Source of the DNA: Candidatus Electrothrix scaldis | GTDB lineage: Bacteria > Desulfobacterota > Desulfobulbia > Desulfobulbales > Desulfobulbaceae | NCBI GenBank assembly: GCA_033584155.1 | Contig: CP138355.1 | Span: 3,357,826-3,421,825 of the forward strand | DNA length: 64,000 nt | Direction of reading: 5' to 3' | In this document: piece by piece, positions 18,164-25,981 of the stretch | How positions within the stretch are numbered: position 1 is the first letter of the stretch | How the letters are laid out: every line of letters begins with the position of its first letter | Translations under genes and position numbers: made by a program | The notes under the pieces: model-generated | The model's input: the letters and a program-made list of their open reading frames with translations, nothing else | What the model was told of the DNA's origin: nothing | Database searches by the model: none

Positions 18164-18691
18164 TTATTCCTTTGAAAAAATGATTTCCACTTCCGTATCA
18201 CTCAACTTATTCACCACCAGCTCTTCCTGAAAATATTCTCCCACGCCCTTAGTCAAACCTATAAAGAAATCTATCAGGCCGCGATGGGAGTTGTATTGCA
18301 TAACCAGAGTTCTGCTTCCGGTCCATTCATAGTCGAATCGGGGCGGTTGGGAATTCGGAATTGTGGAGGTCACTGTTTCATGGATTTTATCCATATTCAG
18401 CAGGAATTCTTTTGCAGAGCTGGCCTCCTGGAGATACACCCCGTAGATCCTGGGAGCATATTCATTCATCCAGTATTCGCCAAAGGCTTCTGCCATTTGG
18501 GGAAGCGTCAGTTTCAGGACCTTACAAACAGAGGTGACTATCTTTATAAAGGCGGCATCATCCAACTGGGAAGTTGCAAAAAAGATAGCGTGCCGATCCA
18601 TGCCCGCACCTTCCAGTGCCTCCTCCCATTTATCTTCTCCGTAGCGATCCCTGACCAATCGGGCAAAGCAGGTTACAATCACCCCTTTCAT
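18164..18691 (-). CDS. H-NOX heme-based NO sensor
   Basis: 175 residues, the length of a stand-alone H-NOX (HNOB) domain. The proximal heme ligand is His104 in MDKIHETV, and the YxSxR heme-propionate motif is YNSHR (133-137). These proteins bind NO (sometimes O2) through ferrous heme and signal to a kinase, cyclase or regulator partner. Here the gene follows an NtrC-type response regulator by 52 bp and precedes metF by 20 bp, all in one direction, so NO sensing may feed into sigma54 control; no histidine kinase gene lies nearby. A distal-pocket Tyr that would indicate O2 binding is not obvious. Confidence 0.9.
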   Translation of the reverse strand: MKGVIVTCFARLVRDRYGEDKWEEALEGAGMDRHAIFFATSQLDDAAFIKIVTSVCKVLKLTLPQMAEAFGEYWMNEYAPRIYGVYLQEASSAKEFLLNMDKIHETVTSTIPNSQPPRFDYEWTGSRTLVMQYNSHRGLIDFFIGLTKGVGEYFQEELVVNKLSDTEVEIIFSKE

Positions 18692-18743
18692 TCAGTTCTC
18701 CACGTGGTCTCTGCCACCTGCCAGAGAGGCTAGCCTTCCTGCT

Positions 18744-20135
18744 CTATTTCTTTTTGCGCTGCAAATTGTATTTCTTCATCTTGTATTGCAGCAGGCTTTT
18801 GGTGATCCCGAGTTTTTCCGCTGCCCGGGCCTGGACATTATTCGCCTCCTCCAGGGCCTGACGAACCAGTTTTTCCTCAATACCGCTCAAGACCTCTGAA
18901 AGACTGAGTCCTTCCGGGATGAACTGACCCAGTTCCAAGGTGGAGCTCCATTCCTGGATACCCGGCATCTGGCTGCTGTCCGGCTGGACATCTTCCGCCT
19001 CAATACAGCCGTCATTACAGAGAATGGCTGCCCGCTCAATGGTGTTTTCCAGTTCGCGAATATTGCCTTCCCAGGGCAGACTGACAAGCAGGCGCATGGC
19101 TTCTGGAGAAATCTCGTTCTTTTCCCGTCCAAGCCGCTCGCCATTTTTCTTGAGAAAATAATGGACCAAGGCTGGAATATCGTCCAAACGCTCCCGCAGA
19201 GGTGGCATATGAATATGGATAACATTGAGACGATAAAAGAGATCGTTACGGAAGGATCCCTGTTCAACCTCATCTTTCAGGTCCTTATTGGTGGCAGCAA
19301 GGATACGGACATCAATAGAAATAGTGCTGTTTCCTCCCACCCGCTCAAAGGAGCGTTCCTGGAGTACCCGCAACAGCTTGGCCTGCAGGGCCGGGGTCAT
19401 CTCCCCTATTTCATCGAGAAAAAGGGTCCCGGTATCAGCCAGCTCAAATCGACCTTTGCGCATGGCTGCGGCATCGGTAAAGGCTCCTTTCTCATGCCCA
19501 AACAACTCGCTTTCCAGCAGATGCTCGGAAAGTGCTGCACAGTTCACCGAGATAAAAGGGGCATCTTTGCGCTCGCTCAAGTTATGAATAGCCCGAGCCA
19601 CCAATTCCTTTCCTGTACCAGACTCACCGGTAATCAGGACAGAGGAAGGCGTAGGCGCAACCTTTTCAATCAGGCGGTAGACGACCAGCATATTGGGGTT
19701 TTTACCGATCATGCCACCAAAACCAGAGGTAAAGGTGGCCTCGCTGCGCAGGCGCCGGATCTCCCGTACCATACCGTAATGTTCTACAGCCTTACGGGTT
19801 GATGCCAGCAACTCCTCATTGGAAAAGGGCTTAGCCAGATAGGTGAAGGCACCAAGATGCATGGCCTCAACCGCCTTGCCCACCTCTGCATAGGCAGTGA
19901 TCAGGATAACCGGCAACTGCTGGTTAAATTCCTTCAGCTTTGCCAGCAGGGCAATTCCGTCCATGCCCGGCATTTTCATATCACTGATAACCAGGTCAAG
20001 GTCTATTTCCCTGGCCATTCTCAAACCAGCCTGCCCGCTGTCCGCTGTAAAGACTTCGTAGCCCTCATCGCGCAGCAGCTCAGAAAGGACAATCAGGTAA
20101 TTCGGTTCGTCATCAACTACGAGAATAGTATGCAT
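18744..20135 (-). CDS. NtrC-family sigma54-dependent response regulator
   Basis: 463 residues in three parts. Receiver domain 1-115: acidic pocket DDE 8-10, phosphoacceptor Asp52 in VISDMKMPGMDG, Lys102 in YLAKPF. AAA+ domain about 140-380: Walker A GESGTGKE 170-177, Walker B TLFLDEIGE. Fis-type helix-turn-helix at the end: NVQARAAEKLGITKSLLQYKMKKY. The sigma54-contact loop reads GAFTDA (217-222) instead of the consensus GAFTGA, a variant found in some family members that may alter sigma54 engagement. It sits between a PHP phosphoesterase gene and the H-NOX gene. The cognate kinase is not in the window. Confidence 0.93.
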   Translation of the reverse strand: MHTILVVDDEPNYLIVLSELLRDEGYEVFTADSGQAGLRMAREIDLDLVISDMKMPGMDGIALLAKLKEFNQQLPVILITAYAEVGKAVEAMHLGAFTYLAKPFSNEELLASTRKAVEHYGMVREIRRLRSEATFTSGFGGMIGKNPNMLVVYRLIEKVAPTPSSVLITGESGTGKELVARAIHNLSERKDAPFISVNCAALSEHLLESELFGHEKGAFTDAAAMRKGRFELADTGTLFLDEIGEMTPALQAKLLRVLQERSFERVGGNSTISIDVRILAATNKDLKDEVEQGSFRNDLFYRLNVIHIHMPPLRERLDDIPALVHYFLKKNGERLGREKNEISPEAMRLLVSLPWEGNIRELENTIERAAILCNDGCIEAEDVQPDSSQMPGIQEWSSTLELGQFIPEGLSLSEVLSGIEEKLVRQALEEANNVQARAAEKLGITKSLLQYKMKKYNLQRKKK

Positions 20136-20205
20136 GATAGTTCTGATGTATAAGGTTATGGAAGGAGAACTGGTCCCCTTCTCGTCTTTATCTCTTCTTC
20201 TTTTT

Positions 20206-21081
20206 TTACGCGGAATGTTCTTCTTTGTTCTCTCTCATCTGAACATATTGCAATCGCTCAAGGAGTTCAACTATTATTGAATCCGGTGGACAGATACCGC
20301 CTGCTTCTCCCGCAAAAAGCCTGCCGTGTTGATCCCCGTGGTAGTCACTCCCCCCGGTACAGAGCAAATTATATTTCCTCGCCAGCGTCTGTAAACGTTT
20401 TTTTATCCTGCTGTTGTGGGTGGGATAAAAAACCTCCAGACCATCAAGTCCTCGTTCGACCAGTTCCCGGATGAGCTGGGGCTGCACGTTCATGTTCTTA
20501 TCAATCATTCCTGGATGGGCAAGCACGGCCACGCCTCCGGCCTGATGGAGCATGGCAATGGCCTCAGAGGCGGAATAACTCAAGCGGCTGCTCCACGCGG
20601 GCTTATTCCGTCCCAGATATATCCTAAAGGCCTGTTGCATGTTGGACACATAGCCCTTTTCTTGCATTAAACGGGCGATGTGCGGCCTGCCGGTCTGACC
20701 ACAGTCAGAGATTTGCGCCAACTCCTCTTCAGTAATGAGAAGCCCCATTTTGGTCAATTTACCGAGAATATTCCTATTCCGCTCTATCCGTCCCTCCTGG
20801 AGGCGGGCCAGCCAATCAAGAAGGACTTGATTCTTGGGATCAACACCATAGCCCAGGATATGCAGAGAATGCTCCCGATGCTTGACGCTGATCTCTATGC
20901 CGCTGATCACTGGCATGCCCAGCTCCTGACCGCATTGCATAGCCTCAGGCACCCCTTCAAGGGTGTCATGGTCTGTGAGGGCAAAGCCTTTCAGTCTGCG
21001 TTCCACCGCCATATGCACCAGCTCAGCAGGAGTGGCCGTGCCATCGGAATACACAGAATGAGTATGGAGTTCAACACACAT
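20206..21081 (-). CDS. PHP-domain phosphoesterase (TrpH/YciV-like, RNase AM family)
   Basis: 291 residues. The PHP metal-binding motifs are clear: ELHTHSVYSDG (His6, His8, Asp13), ALTDHDT (Asp37, His38), PVISGIEIS, AVLAHPG, and CTGGSDYHGD near the C-terminus. Homologues (E. coli YciV/TrpH, renamed RNase AM) act as 3',5'-nucleoside bisphosphate phosphatase and as a 5'-3' exonuclease in RNA 5'-end maturation. It is the first gene of the co-directional run leading through the NtrC-type regulator, H-NOX and metF. Confidence 0.9.
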   Translation of the reverse strand: MCVELHTHSVYSDGTATPAELVHMAVERRLKGFALTDHDTLEGVPEAMQCGQELGMPVISGIEISVKHREHSLHILGYGVDPKNQVLLDWLARLQEGRIERNRNILGKLTKMGLLITEEELAQISDCGQTGRPHIARLMQEKGYVSNMQQAFRIYLGRNKPAWSSRLSYSASEAIAMLHQAGGVAVLAHPGMIDKNMNVQPQLIRELVERGLDGLEVFYPTHNSRIKKRLQTLARKYNLLCTGGSDYHGDQHGRLFAGEAGGICPPDSIIVELLERLQYVQMRENKEEHSA

Positions 21082-21523
21082 AGAAAATAATCAACAGCAA
21101 CGCCGTAAGCTCTTCGAAAAATAACAGGCTTTGCTGGCGTTCTTTCGTACTCAACAACCCTGCTGGAACAATACGTTCTTCATCATTCCCTTATGTATAG
21201 CAAATTACTTAATGATTGTACAGAAGAGAAAATGGGTGGAGAGACAGAGAGATCTTCCTGCTGAAGCTTGTAGCCTGAACACATTCTATGCTAGTGTAGA
21301 AAAAGAAGTATGAAGCATCCTGTAACAAGAAACGCAGCCTGACAAATACACCGTGTTTTATGAAAAGAAGGATGAACTTTCAGCCTCCCAGTTCAGCCTC
21401 CCAGTATAAAGGCCCGGCAAAGGACTCATCGCATTTTCTTGACAAACCCCTTAGTGCTCCGTACGATACTTATTCAATGCAATTACATGGTGGTACCGTA
21501 AGCTCATCCAAAAGGAAAAAACT
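21082..21523. other. Intergenic region with tandem 13-bp repeat and a promoter
   Basis: About 440 bp between divergent genes with no supportable coding region. It contains two perfect adjacent copies of TTCAGCCTCCCAG (21379-21404) followed 34 bp later by a consensus-like sigma70 promoter. Apart from these I see nothing in the left 290 bp. Confidence 0.6.
21439..21467 (+). promoter_or_regulatory. Sigma70 promoter of the first HU/DUF4469-like gene
   Basis: TTGACA, a 17-bp spacer and TACGAT, about 57 bp before the ATG at 21524. The same arrangement, including the CTCCGTAC junction before and over the -10 box, is repeated upstream of the paralog at 25894, so the promoter was duplicated or conserved with the gene. 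Confidence 0.7.
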
Positions 21524-22597
21524 ATGGCAACAATACAATGGCGGCCGGATATTAACTCCCTGACCGTTCCCCAGTCCTACCGGGTTCGTTTTATCCCTCG
21601 TAACACCGCAGGCATTCAGGACCTTGCCGCAGACATCGCCCAACAATACCCCAATTTCAGCAAGGCCGACATCCTGACCATCCTGCGCGCTGAGGACGAA
21701 GCTATCCTGGCACGCCTGCTTGATGGCGAGCAGGTGGATAAGGGGGAATGTTGCAGTTGGTCCCTGTCCTTCTCTGGTCGGCTGGATAGTCCAGATGACC
21801 CGTTGCCCCCCTTAGATGACACCCTGAACGTCAAGGTTGAGGTTGCCCCACCCTTTCTTGATACCATTCGCCGTGGCGCCCTTCTGGAGCGCCTGCCCAT
21901 GAGCGAGAAGTTGCCCATGATCAGTCAGGTCGAAGAGACGCTCCTCAAGCTGCCCAATGTCCTTGCTGCAAGCGGGGTCGTCATGATCAACGGTGCCAAC
22001 CTCCTGTTTGATCCCGAGGGCGGTAGCGGCGGCTGTGTGATTGAGGGCACCCGAAGCGGAAGTATCATCCAGACCCGCTTTCCTGTGATCGCCAATAACT
22101 CGATCATGCTCATGCCCGAGATACCAGAGCAGGACAATCCCTGGAACAACGAGTACCGCATATCGGTAAGCACCCATTACAGCGAGCACGGCACGTTGTG
22201 CAGCAGCATCTATGACCGCTTCCTGCGTACCCCGCTGACTGTTCAGGACCTGGGACAGGCTGATCCGCCAGAGACCGGTGTCCTGACCGGCAGCGCAGAC
22301 ACCCCCTATGTGAGCGTCATCAGTGGCAGTCTCACGAACAATGAGACACTCCGCATTCAGGCTGTTCATGATACGCAGCGGGATATGCTTCTCTTCAGCC
22401 TGCTGAACATGTACGAAGGCGACAGGATAGGCGGGTTAGTCGTCGTCGGGGTGAATGGCGAATACACCCTTCCCGGCTTTGCCGATTCAGCAATCAGCAA
22501 ACTCGATATCCGGGTGGACGACTACGCCGCACTCAAGGCAATGATCCGCCATGACTATAATGGCAGGCTGGTGGATGTGTTGGAGGTGAGGATGTAG
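21524..22597 (+). CDS. HU-like DNA-binding / DUF4469-type protein, copy A
   Basis: 357 residues; ATG preceded by AAAAGGAAAAAACT. The N-terminal ~110 residues have an HU/IHF-like pattern (SYRVRFIPRNTAGIQDLAADIAQ, FSKADILTILRAEDEAI, WSLSFSGRL); the middle has GANLLFDPEGGSGGCVIEGTRSG and the tail TLPGFADSAISKLDI ... DYAALKAMIRHDYNGRLVDVL. I recognise it as the family annotated as DNA-binding domain plus DUF4469, of unknown function. A same-length paralog with very similar sequence begins at 25982. Downstream on the same strand, 80 bp away, is a Uma2 nuclease gene and then a STAND gene, suggesting one accessory unit. Confidence 0.75.
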   Translation: MATIQWRPDINSLTVPQSYRVRFIPRNTAGIQDLAADIAQQYPNFSKADILTILRAEDEAILARLLDGEQVDKGECCSWSLSFSGRLDSPDDPLPPLDDTLNVKVEVAPPFLDTIRRGALLERLPMSEKLPMISQVEETLLKLPNVLAASGVVMINGANLLFDPEGGSGGCVIEGTRSGSIIQTRFPVIANNSIMLMPEIPEQDNPWNNEYRISVSTHYSEHGTLCSSIYDRFLRTPLTVQDLGQADPPETGVLTGSADTPYVSVISGSLTNNETLRIQAVHDTQRDMLLFSLLNMYEGDRIGGLVVVGVNGEYTLPGFADSAISKLDIRVDDYAALKAMIRHDYNGRLVDVLEVRM

Positions 22598-22677
22598 GGA
22601 GAAGCCACAGGGGTCTCCAATCGCAAAATACTGAAGCAATGCGCTGACAAACTGAATTGAGAGGTAAATATATCATT

Positions 22678-23262
22678 ATGCTGACACAGGCAGAACAGCA
22701 CATCAGCCCGGAAGAATACCTTGCCGGGGAAAGAGAAGCCGCTACGCGACACGAGTATTTTGCAGGAGAGGTCTTTGCTATGGCCGGGGCAAGCCGGGAA
22801 CACAATCAGATCTCGGCAAATATCGTCCGTCTGTTGGGCAATCAGCTACTGGAAAGACCCTGCAGCGTTTTTGCCAGTGACATGAAGGTGAAGATCAAAC
22901 AAAAGGAGAAATACACCTACCCTGATATCGTTGTGGTGTGTGCAAAGGAGGAATACGAAGACGAGCACCAGGATGTCCTGCTGAACCCGGTTGTCCTTAT
23001 AGAAATCCTGTCCAACAGCACAGAGGCCTATGACCGAGGTGACAAATTCTCTCATTATCAGGAGATCCCTTCCTTTGCCGAATACATCCTGGTATCTCAG
23101 TATACCTTTAAGATGGAGCGGTTCAGCCGTCAGCCGAATAATTCCTGGTTGTATACGATATACCAAAGAGAACAAGATCTCCTCTCTGTCCAGGCAATAG
23201 ATTGTACGCTGCCACTGGCTGAAGTCTACAGGAAGGTGCAGCTACATGGAACTGATCGCTGA
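22678..23262 (+). CDS. Uma2-family (DUF820) endonuclease-like protein
   Basis: About 194 residues from the ATG at 22678; a TTG 21 bp upstream is in frame. It shows the Uma2 pattern: ISPEEYLAGE, RHEYFAGEVFAMAGAS, HNQISANIV, then the PD-(D/E)XK core YTYPDIVVVC ... NPVVLIEILSNSTEAYDRGDKFSHY. These small nuclease-like proteins are abundant in cyanobacteria and some Desulfobacterota; their roles are largely unknown and some are tied to mobile elements or defence. The last 17 bp overlap the start of the STAND gene, so the two are translationally coupled and may work together. Confidence 0.88.
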   Translation: MLTQAEQHISPEEYLAGEREAATRHEYFAGEVFAMAGASREHNQISANIVRLLGNQLLERPCSVFASDMKVKIKQKEKYTYPDIVVVCAKEEYEDEHQDVLLNPVVLIEILSNSTEAYDRGDKFSHYQEIPSFAEYILVSQYTFKMERFSRQPNNSWLYTIYQREQDLLSVQAIDCTLPLAEVYRKVQLHGTDR

Positions 23263-25483
23263 GCTTTGGCACTGGGTCGTAGAAGGGGTGATATGGTTGC
23301 GGGATCACCCCGAGGTCACCTGGAGCGGTGCCGGGCTGACTGCCCTTGCCGTCCTCTCCTTCCTCATTACGAAGTTATTCACCTTCTTCTCTCGGAAAGA
23401 CACCACCCCGCCTGTGGGCGATACCTTCACGAACAGCGGGAGTGGTACACAGAACATCGCTCAAGGGACGAACCCCGTCGGCAAGCAGGAGAATATCCGG
23501 CAGGATGTAACGGGTAACCGCAACATCTCCTCCGGAACCGGCGATGTATACTACAAAGAAGAGCACCACCACTACGCCCGCACCGCCCAAGGCATCCCCT
23601 TGCAGCGGCCCAAGCAGGCCCAGTATCTTGTTGGCAGGGAGGAACTGCTGCGCGATGTCCTGGCTGCGCTCGGGCCGGGCAAGGTGGTCACGCTTTGCGG
23701 ACCCGGCGGTATTGGCAAGACCGCCCTGGCCTCGCGGGTCGCCTGGGAGCTGGCTCCTGAGCAGGAAGCCCCGGCCCTGTTCCCGGACGGCCTGCTCTTC
23801 TACTCCTTTTACGGGCGCAAGGATGTGGGCCTGGCCTTTGACCACCTGGTGCGCAGTTATCGCGATGATGGGCAGGACAACAGCCCGGAGGCGGTGGGCC
23901 GTTTGCTGGCGAACAAGCAGGCCCTGATCATTCTGGACGGGGCTGAGGAGGCCGACGACCTGCCTGCCGTGCTTCGTTGCTGCGGGGGCTGCGGGGTGCT
24001 GATCACCAGCCGGAAGCGGAACGATGCGCCGGGTGAGCTGCTGGAGGTCAAACGGCTGGACAAGCTGCCCGCAGAGGAGGCGTTCCGGCTCTACAGCGGC
24101 ACAACGGCGGATGAGGCCACGGTGCGGGCCGTGTGCAAGGGACTGGGCGGCTGGCCCCTGGCCCTGCGCATTGCCGGGCAGTATCTCCGCAACACGGGTG
24201 AGAGCGCGGCAGAGTATCTGCGCTGGCTGGAGAAGCGGCCTTTCAGGAAGCTGGGCAGTGGCAAGCATCAGGAGGACAACGCGGCTCTGCTGCTGCGGCG
24301 CAGTATGGAGCAGGTGAGCGACGATGCCGTGCAGGTGCTGCGGGTGGCCGGGGTGCTGGCCTTTGCGCCTATCAGCCTTGAGCCGGTCATGGCAGTGCTG
24401 TCTGAGGAGGGGGATGACGAGGATGACCTTGAGCTGCGCAGCAGGGAAGCCCTGAACGAGCTGGTGCTCTTCGGCCTGCTGGAACGGCGGGAGGAACGGT
24501 GGCAGATAAGCCACGCCCTGGTGCATACATACGCCCGGAACGAGGAAGCCCTGAGCCGGGATGCACTGAAGCGGCTGGCAGGCTGGTACATTACTTTCTG
24601 CGAGGCTGCGAGTGCGGAAAACGCGAAAGGCTATGCCCGCCTGGATGGGGAACGGGCGCATTGCCTGCGCCTGATAGAGAGCTGCCTGGACAGGGAGCTG
24701 TGGGAGGAGGTGCAAGGCTTGGAAGGGGCGATGTGGGAGTATCTTGACCGGCAGGGCTGGTGGACAGAGCAGCTAACCGCCCTTGAGATGCGCCTGACTG
24801 CGGCCCGGCAGGCAGGCGACCGCAGAGATGAAGGCTGGTGTCTGAACAGCTTGGGCTATACCTATCGGCGACGCAGGGAAGATGACAAGGGCTTGGATTA
24901 CTACCAGCAAACCCTACCTATATGCCGCGAGCTGGGTGATCGTAAGGGAGAAGGCGTGACCCTGAATAACATGGCAGCGATCTATGACGATCTTGGTAGG
25001 TATGATAAGGCCCTGGAGACTTTTCAGCAGAGTCTGAGCATCCGACGAGAGGTCGGTGACCGAAAGGGCGAAGGCAGGACCCTGAATAATATCGCCGGGG
25101 TTTATTATGCCCAAGAAGACTATGAGCAAGCCTTGTCCTTTTATGAGCAATGCCTCCCTATCGCACAGGAGGTTGGCAATAAGATTGGGGAAGGCAGAAC
25201 CCTGAACAACATTGGCTCCATTTACTATGCACAGGGTGAGTACAGCAAGGCGGCGGACTATCATCACCAAGCCTTGGTGATTGCTCGACAGCTTGGTGAT
25301 AGGAATGGAGAAGTTAACTATTGCTGGAATGTTGGAACAGCCTATGAGAATTTGGGCGACCTTGCCCGGGCCGAGGAATACATCAGCCTAGCCGTGGAGA
25401 TCGCAGAGCAAATCAGCCACCCTTCCCTGGATAAATACCGCGATGGATTGACGGATACGCAGGCAAAGCGGCAAGGGGCGTAG
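23246..25483 (+). CDS. Membrane-anchored NB-ARC-like STAND ATPase with TPR repeats
   Basis: 745 residues. Order: a membrane helix (about 29-48); a Gly/Asn/Gln-rich motif (61-101) closely matching that of the broken NACHT protein; a linker; an NB-ARC-type NTPase with Walker A GPGGIGKT (152-159), Walker B ALIILDGAEEAD (226-237), LITSRKR and the GLGGWPLAL motif; a winged-helix-like region; and five or six TPRs (about 525-735; GEGRTLNNIAGVYYAQEDYEQAL type). STAND proteins of this kind sense a ligand through the repeats and switch on an N-terminal effector. Here the effector could be the membrane helix or the motif (inference). The gene is visibly more GC-rich than its neighbours, and it overlaps the Uma2 gene by 17 bp. 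Confidence 0.88.
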   Translation: MELIAELWHWVVEGVIWLRDHPEVTWSGAGLTALAVLSFLITKLFTFFSRKDTTPPVGDTFTNSGSGTQNIAQGTNPVGKQENIRQDVTGNRNISSGTGDVYYKEEHHHYARTAQGIPLQRPKQAQYLVGREELLRDVLAALGPGKVVTLCGPGGIGKTALASRVAWELAPEQEAPALFPDGLLFYSFYGRKDVGLAFDHLVRSYRDDGQDNSPEAVGRLLANKQALIILDGAEEADDLPAVLRCCGGCGVLITSRKRNDAPGELLEVKRLDKLPAEEAFRLYSGTTADEATVRAVCKGLGGWPLALRIAGQYLRNTGESAAEYLRWLEKRPFRKLGSGKHQEDNAALLLRRSMEQVSDDAVQVLRVAGVLAFAPISLEPVMAVLSEEGDDEDDLELRSREALNELVLFGLLERREERWQISHALVHTYARNEEALSRDALKRLAGWYITFCEAASAENAKGYARLDGERAHCLRLIESCLDRELWEEVQGLEGAMWEYLDRQGWWTEQLTALEMRLTAARQAGDRRDEGWCLNSLGYTYRRRREDDKGLDYYQQTLPICRELGDRKGEGVTLNNMAAIYDDLGRYDKALETFQQSLSIRREVGDRKGEGRTLNNIAGVYYAQEDYEQALSFYEQCLPIAQEVGNKIGEGRTLNNIGSIYYAQGEYSKAADYHHQALVIARQLGDRNGEVNYCWNVGTAYENLGDLARAEEYISLAVEIAEQISHPSLDKYRDGLTDTQAKRQGA

Positions 25484-25492
25484 GGGGATTAT

Positions 25493-25520
25493 GTAGGGGC
25501 ACGGCGCGCCGTGCCCCTAC
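25493..25520. repeat. Perfect 28-bp palindrome
   Basis: The left half is GTAGGGGCACGGCG and the right half its exact reverse complement. It begins 10 bp after the STAND stop codon and could act as a transcript-end hairpin, though no T-run follows. A diverged copy of equal length lies at 62334-62361 inside another gene's 5' end. Confidence 0.9.
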
Positions 25521-25533
25521 GGCAGGATGTGGT

Positions 25534-25672
25534 AATTCCGCCATTCCCCACAGGGTGTTACCCTGTGCTTGTTATATATAACCCCGTTGGGGTATAGGGT
25601 ATCGCCCTTCCTGCCCTGAAAGGGCAATATATATCCAGCCCGGTGCAACGCGCCGGGTAGGATTGCGGAATT
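25534..25672. repeat. Composite intergenic repeat of four short hairpins bounded by AATTCCGC / GCGGAATT
   Basis: The outer inverted repeat AATTCCGC (25534-25541) / GCGGAATT (25665-25672) encloses four hairpins: CACAGGGT-gtt-ACCCTGTG (25549-25567), ACCCC-gtt-GGGGT (25581-25593), GCCCT-gaa-AGGGC (25613-25625) and CCCGG...CCGGG (25639-25657). Modules of this look recur between genes in genomes from several phyla; I know no established function. Confidence 0.75.
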
Positions 25673-25724
25673 CATCGCCCAATCCCCAGACCACATTTCC
25701 TCATGCCCCCACAACTCCCCTGTC

Positions 25725-25829
25725 CCTGCCTGCACGAAAGATCTGCTCATGCATGCAGGAGAGCTGCGTTCATGCATGCAGGAACGATGTGCCCGTGCCT
25801 GCATGAAAGAACCGTTCATGTATGCAGGA
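25725..25829. repeat. Cluster of CCTGCAYGA / TCATGYATGCAGGA repeats
   Basis: Two copies of a roughly 36-bp unit, each an imperfect inverted repeat (25725-25760 and 25793-25829), with an extra half unit TTCATGCATGCAGGA at 25769-25783 between them. They end 65 bp before the -35 box of the next gene, so they could be operators or protein-binding sites for it. Confidence 0.7.
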
Positions 25830-25893
25830 AAAGAGAGCCCCTGCCCCCGGGAAAGAAATATCCCTCACGCCCCTGCCCCATCACCGCATTTGC

Positions 25894-25922
25894 TTGACAA
25901 ATCCCCCTGCTCTCCGTACCAT
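25894..25922 (+). promoter_or_regulatory. Sigma70 promoter of the second HU/DUF4469-like gene
   Basis: TTGACA, 17-bp spacer, TACCAT, about 60 bp before the ATG at 25982. It shares the CTCCGTAC junction with the promoter of copy A at 21439. Confidence 0.7.
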
Positions 25923-25981
25923 GCACATTATAATGCAATTACAGGAAGGTATCATGGAGTTCAATCAACAGGAGGAGTATC

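Larger units (their letters stand above)
25484..25981. other. Repeat-rich intergenic region before the second HU/DUF4469-like gene
   Basis: About 500 bp without a gene. From left to right: a perfect 28-bp palindrome, a composite multi-hairpin element, a cluster of inverted/direct repeats built on CCTGCATGA / TCATGCATGCAGG, and a sigma70 promoter at 25894-25922. Each is listed separately. Confidence 0.8.

Noticed and set aside
23375-24715. 446-codon frame antisense to the NB-ARC/TPR gene
   Set aside because: High GC keeps the antisense frame open; the sense frame has clear NB-ARC and TPR motifs.
25493-25829. CRISPR-like array in the repeat-rich intergenic region
   Set aside because: The repeats are of different kinds, irregularly spaced, without constant repeat and unique spacer units, and no cas genes are nearby.
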